Source of the DNA: Acidobacteriota bacterium
GTDB lineage: Bacteria; Acidobacteriota; Blastocatellia; RBC074
Direction of reading: 5' to 3'
Assembly: GCA_019639255.1 (NCBI GenBank)
Contig: JAHBSF010000014.1
Span: 1-64,000 of the forward strand
DNA: 64,000 bases
The translations under genes were made by a program, and so were the position numbers. Of the stretch, positions 60,815 to 64,000 are shown piece by piece (the first letter of the stretch is position 1; every line of letters starts with the position of its first letter). Under the pieces are notes generated by a model that worked only from the letters and a program-made list of their open reading frames with translations, did no database searches and was not told the DNA's origin.

Positions 60815-60890
60815 GTCGGATACCTCTTTGCGTGATTTCCGCGCCAATATTTCCGCGCCGACATTTCTGCGGCTTCCGCGGTTTCCTCTT

Positions 60891-62003
60891 TCATCCGCGA
60901 TAAAAATCGCCGATACGCTCGACGACGTATTCCAGCATTGCAGGAGTCAACTCGGGATAAATCGGAAGTGAAAGCGCTTCACGGGCGGCGCGCTCCGATT
61001 CCGGCAAATCTCCCGCGCCGTACCCGAGATAGGCGAAACATTCCTGCATATGCAGCGGCACGGGATAATAAATCTCCGAGCCCACATCCGACGCCCTGAG
61101 ATGCGCCAGCAGTTCGTCGCGGCGCGGCGCGCGGATCGTGTACTGATTGTAGATGTGGCGCATACCTTCGTGCGCAATGGGAGTAACAACCTCTTCCAGT
61201 CCCGCCTCGGCAAACAGCGCGTCATACCTGTGAGCGTTTTGCGCCCGCGCATCGCTCCAGGCGTCCAGGTATTTGAGTTTGACGCGCAGCACGGCCGCCT
61301 GAAGCGCATCGAGGCGGCTGTTGACGCCGACGAACTGGTGATAATACTTCGGCTCCATGCCGTGCACGCGCAGTATGCGCAGCTTTGCGGCGATTTCGTC
61401 GTCATCGGTGGTGAGCATTCCGGCGTCGCCCGCGCCGCCGAGATTTTTTGACGGAAAGAAGCTGAAGCAGCCGATTGCGCTCATAGCGCCAGCGCGGCGC
61501 GCTCCGTAATCGGCGCCTATCGCCTGGGCCGCATCCTCGATGACGGGCAGGTTGTGCTTTCGGGAGATACCGGTGATTGCATCCATCATTGCGCACTGGC
61601 CGAACAGGTGCACGGGCATGATTGCTTTTGTGCGCGGCGTGATTGCGCGTTCTATCAGATCGGTATCGATGTTGAAATCATCCGGGCGGATGTCGATGAA
61701 TACGGGGCGCGCACCGAGACGCGCTATGGAGCCGCCGGTAGCGAAAAACGTATAGGCTACGGTGATTACTTCATCGCCCGGACCGACTCCGAGCGCCATC
61801 AATGCAAGCAGCAGCGCATCGGAGCCCGAAGCGCAGCCGACGGCGTGCCTGCTGCCGCAATACGCGGCCATTTCGCGCTCGAATTCGGTTACTTCGGAAC
61901 CGAGTATGAACTGCTGAGAGTCGAAGACGCGTTCAACCGCAGCCATCATTTCATCGCGGATCGTGCGATGCTGGGCTTGCAGATCGAGGAGTGGAACTTT
62001 CAT
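60891..62003 (-). CDS. DegT/DnrJ/EryC1/StrS family aminotransferase
   Basis: 370 residues, a PLP-dependent sugar aminotransferase of the nucleotide-sugar type. It begins [17 protein letters not shown], with [36 protein letters not shown] and the PLP lysine in [15 protein letters not shown], then [11 protein letters not shown]. It transfers an amino group to a 3- or 4-keto nucleotide sugar for surface polysaccharide or lipopolysaccharide. The nucleotide-sugar epimerase-like gene at 63173-64000 on the same strand fits such a pathway. The 60815-60890 gap before hemB holds only a degraded TTTCCGCG-rich stretch. Confidence 0.93.
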   Translation of the reverse strand: MKVPLLDLQAQHRTIRDEMMAAVERVFDSQQFILGSEVTEFEREMAAYCGSRHAVGCASGSDALLLALMALGVGPGDEVITVAYTFFATGGSIARLGARPVFIDIRPDDFNIDTDLIERAITPRTKAIMPVHLFGQCAMMDAITGISRKHNLPVIEDAAQAIGADYGARRAGAMSAIGCFSFFPSKNLGGAGDAGMLTTDDDEIAAKLRILRVHGMEPKYYHQFVGVNSRLDALQAAVLRVKLKYLDAWSDARAQNAHRYDALFAEAGLEEVVTPIAHEGMRHIYNQYTIRAPRRDELLAHLRASDVGSEIYYPVPLHMQECFAYLGYGAGDLPESERAAREALSLPIYPELTPAMLEYVVERIGDFYRG

Positions 62004-62015
62004 GCGGGGAATAAC

Positions 62016-62116
62016 GAGAGAACGCGGAATTCACGAAAAAAGACACGGAATCAGCGGAAAGAACCGGATCCATTCCGCGAATTCCGTGTCTGGTTTTTCT
62101 GCGTGTTCCGCGTTCT
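62016..62116. repeat. Long palindromic intergenic element, copy 25
   Basis: Variant GAGAACGCGGAA facing TTCCGCGTTCT, as in the copy at 48484. Inner GACACGGAAT faces ATTCCGTGTC. Lies between the end of the FecR-like gene and the start of the aminotransferase gene (both minus strand). Confidence 0.88.
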
Positions 62117-62117
62117 A

Positions 62118-62843
62118 TTACGGACGGAAGCCGCTGACGACGATCGAGGTCGGCGTCACGTTGTCGGCCTGCGCCGCTGCGATGATCCCGGCCACCGCAC
62201 CGCCGATGCCGGCGATGATCAGCGCCGCAATCGCGCCCGTGCTGAGATTGTTCGACTGGCTGTCGGTCAGCAGCCGCTGGCAGCGCGCTGCGCCTGCGGT
62301 CTGCGCACCCACGGCGACTTCCTGACCCGCCGCGACGTATTCGGTCTTGCCGCCCGCGTTAACCTTGGCGGCGCTCCGGCTCGAGGCCACGCGCGTATTG
62401 CCGCAGCTTACATCGACCGTCAATACGGCCGCATCCTTGCCGTCCGAAGTCGCGACGCCGTCCGTGGTTGCAACGTTGACCGCCACGCCAGCAGGAGCGC
62501 TAACAACCGCACGGCCCGATGACAGATTGCCGCCGATCGAACCGTCGGAGAAGCGCAATGTCATTTCCGTATCGGCGCCGAGCTGTATGCGGCCGAGTTT
62601 TCCGAGATTGATCGTCGCCGCGCCGTTCGGCGCAGTCTTGACGCGGCTCTCGCTGAATACCGTCGCGCCCGAAATCGCCGCCGTCCCGTTGATCGTAGCC
62701 GATCCGACTACCGACAACTCACCGGACGACTTCGCCGCCGTTTGCGCGAGCACCGAGGTCGCGCTCATTGTATAGAAGCCGCCGACCGACAGCATCAGCA
62801 CAACCGACAGCGCTTTCCGCAACAAAGTTGGCTTACGACTCAT
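62118..62843 (-). CDS. Exported FecR-like domain protein
   Basis: 241 residues with a signal peptide (about 10-33, ALSVVLMLSVGGFYTMSATS, then VLAQTA). Residues about 40-130 look like the beta-rich FecR domain (GSATINGTAAISGATVFSES, GAATINLGKLGRIQLGADTEM, LSSGRAVVSAPAGVAVNVAT). The C-terminal part has a hydrophobic Gly/Ala helix (IAALIIAGIGGAVAGIIAAA), possibly a membrane anchor or glycine-zipper. There is no ECF sigma factor or TonB receptor beside it, so the classical FecR role in iron signalling is unlikely. Function unknown. Confidence 0.7.
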   Translation of the reverse strand: MSRKPTLLRKALSVVLMLSVGGFYTMSATSVLAQTAAKSSGELSVVGSATINGTAAISGATVFSESRVKTAPNGAATINLGKLGRIQLGADTEMTLRFSDGSIGGNLSSGRAVVSAPAGVAVNVATTDGVATSDGKDAAVLTVDVSCGNTRVASSRSAAKVNAGGKTEYVAAGQEVAVGAQTAGAARCQRLLTDSQSNNLSTGAIAALIIAGIGGAVAGIIAAAQADNVTPTSIVVSGFRP

Positions 62844-63172
62844 TTTGGTTCCTCCCGTTACCGAAAAAAAAAGAAATCTTCGCCCGCCTCCTGACGCGGC
62901 GCGGCTCTTTAGTTTCCTTCTTGACTTGTCAATCTCTCTTAATGAACTCGACCGCCCTCGCAGCGGGGCCGGTACAACTGTACTTATTGATCACTTAACT
63001 TGATCACTTAACTTGATCACTTAACCGCGGTCGGTCGGTTTGTCAAACTACGTTTTCAGGGGATTCAGAAGCGACCCAATTCTTACCCGAAAGCGCAGGA
63101 AGTGTCAACTATAAACCTGTGCAAATGGCAGAGTAATGGGAATTCCCGGACTCACCTTTGCGGCGTCCGCCC
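62844..63172. other. Intergenic region, no gene
   Basis: 329 bp upstream of the FecR-like gene and downstream of the epimerase gene (both minus strand). It holds a 13-bp tandem repeat (62988-63026) and, reading the minus strand, a TTGACA at 62932-62927 that may be the -35 box of the FecR-like gene, but no good -10 box at 17 bp. Several short frames have no protein character. Confidence 0.6.
62988..63026. repeat. Tandem repeat, 13 bp x 3
   Basis: Three consecutive copies of TGATCACTTAACT (last base of the third changed to C). Each unit contains TGATCA, a 6-bp palindrome, so the array offers three evenly spaced symmetric sites about 150 bp upstream of the FecR-like gene. Confidence 0.95.
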
Positions 63173-64000
63173 TCACGCTCCATCCATCTGTTCCCTATAC
63201 CATTCTATGGTTCGCCGCAACCCGTCCTCGACCGCTACGCGCGGCGCCCATCCCAACACATCGCGCGCCCGCGTGATGTCGGGACGCCGCGTCTTCGGGT
63301 CATCCTCGGGCAGCGGCCGGTACTCGATCCGGCTCGCGCTTCCGGTCAATTTCAGTATCAGTCGCGCAAATTCCAGTATCGTCAGCTCCACAGGATTGCC
63401 GATATTGACCGGCACCCGGCAATCGCTCTCCATCAATCGCCGCACGCCCTCTACAAGATCATCCACGTACTGGAAACTGCGCGTCTGCGCCCCCTCGCCG
63501 AATACCGTGAGCGGCTCGCCGCGCAGCGCCTGATTTATGAACGTGGGAACTACGCGCCCGTCGTTGATGCGGTTGCGAGGGCCGTAGGTATTGAATATGC
63601 GCAATATCCTGATATCCAGCCCGTGCTCGCGGTGATAGGCCATCGTAAGCGCTTCGGCGAAACGCTTGGCTTCGTCGTAGACGCTGCGCGGCCCCGTGGG
63701 ATTGACGTTGCCCCAGTAGCTTTCCGGCTGCGGATGAACCAACGGATCGCCGTAAACCTCCGATGTCGACGCGATCATAAACCGCGCGCCGCGCGCGCGC
63801 GCAAGCCCCAGCGCGTTGTGCGTGCCGAGCGCGCCCACCTTCATAGTCTGTATGGGCAACTGAAGGTAATCGATCGGACTCGCCGGACTGGCGAAATGCA
63901 ATACCCAGTCGAGCGCGCCGGGCACGTGTATATGATTGCTTACGTCGTGATGAATGAATTCGAAGCGCGCATTGCCGCGATGCACGGCGATATTGTTCAA
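63173..64000 (-). CDS. NAD-dependent epimerase/dehydratase, UDP-glucuronate decarboxylase-like (partial)
   Basis: The 5' end lies beyond the window; 275 residues are visible and the N-terminal glycine-rich NAD loop is missing. Visible motifs: [26 protein letters not shown], the catalytic YDEAKRFAE (YxxxK), [32 protein letters not shown] and [13 protein letters not shown], closely resembling the UDP-xylose synthase (UXS) group of extended SDR enzymes. It would supply UDP-xylose or a related sugar for surface glycans. The aminotransferase gene lies 1.2 kb away on the same strand. Confidence 0.9.
   Translation of the reverse strand: MNNIAVHRGNARFEFIHHDVSNHIHVPGALDWVLHFASPASPIDYLQLPIQTMKVGALGTHNALGLARARGARFMIASTSEVYGDPLVHPQPESYWGNVNPTGPRSVYDEAKRFAEALTMAYHREHGLDIRILRIFNTYGPRNRINDGRVVPTFINQALRGEPLTVFGEGAQTRSFQYVDDLVEGVRRLMESDCRVPVNIGNPVELTILEFARLILKLTGSASRIEYRPLPEDDPKTRRPDITRARDVLGWAPRVAVEDGLRRTIEWYREQMDGA

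Noticed and set aside
60815-60890. Possible 26th palindromic element between hemB and the aminotransferase
   Set aside because: It has TTTCCGCG-like modules of the GAACGCGG variant but no complementary arm and no clear outer stem; too degraded to call.

Overview
The window looks like a chromosomal segment of an Acidobacteriota bacterium. Taxon-specific signs are five very large orphan permeases of the ADOP type (MacB/FtsX architecture, about 800 residues each, ending in an ARRATRVDP-like tail), a VWFA-related protein of the acidobacterial type, and PSCyt2/DUF1501 and beta-helix/diheme-cytochrome gene pairs. Coding DNA is GC-rich. No rRNA, tRNA, CRISPR array, phage or transposase gene was seen.

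Layout. 1-6.3 kb: an exported lamin-tail protein, then purE and purK separated by a 2-kb AT-rich island holding a MITE-like repeat, a truncated carboxypeptidase-regulatory-like gene and a strange deletion-only copy of part of it. 6.4-26.6 kb: an NHL protein, an HlyD adaptor, one MacB-type ATPase and five ADOP permeases, interrupted by a serine hydrolase and the beta-helix/diheme-cytochrome pair. 26.7-35.9 kb: DUF1549/DUF1553 and DUF1501 proteins, a polysaccharide pyruvyl transferase, a small membrane protein, an SMP-30-like protein and a DUF481 outer-membrane protein. 36-43.8 kb: carB, a P2-type cation ATPase, a Na/Ca exchanger-like protein and an M23 peptidase. 44.3-52.6 kb: a VWFA protein, yggS-yggT-yggU, then phoH-ybeY-corC-era-prmA, a conserved ribosome/RNA maturation neighbourhood. 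52.7-64 kb: a histidine phosphatase, nrdA-nrdB with a recognisable promoter and NrdR-like box, a trypsin-FHA fusion coupled to rsmE, hemB, a sugar aminotransferase, a FecR-like protein and a nucleotide-sugar epimerase cut by the window edge.

The most unusual feature is a family of about 25 long (about 80-130 bp) palindromic intergenic elements with outer stem GAGAGATAACGGAACAAACG or a variant of it. One lies at all six convergent junctions and most tandem junctions, usually starting within a few bases of the upstream stop codon, but at only one of five divergent junctions. Arms vary between copies yet the two arms of one copy change together. Three copies have kept only one arm, and one is split by a second 236-bp inverted-repeat element. 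These could be 3'-end processing or termination hairpins spread by a REP/MITE-like process. I do not recognise the family.

All functional calls rest on reading motifs by eye; no database search was possible.
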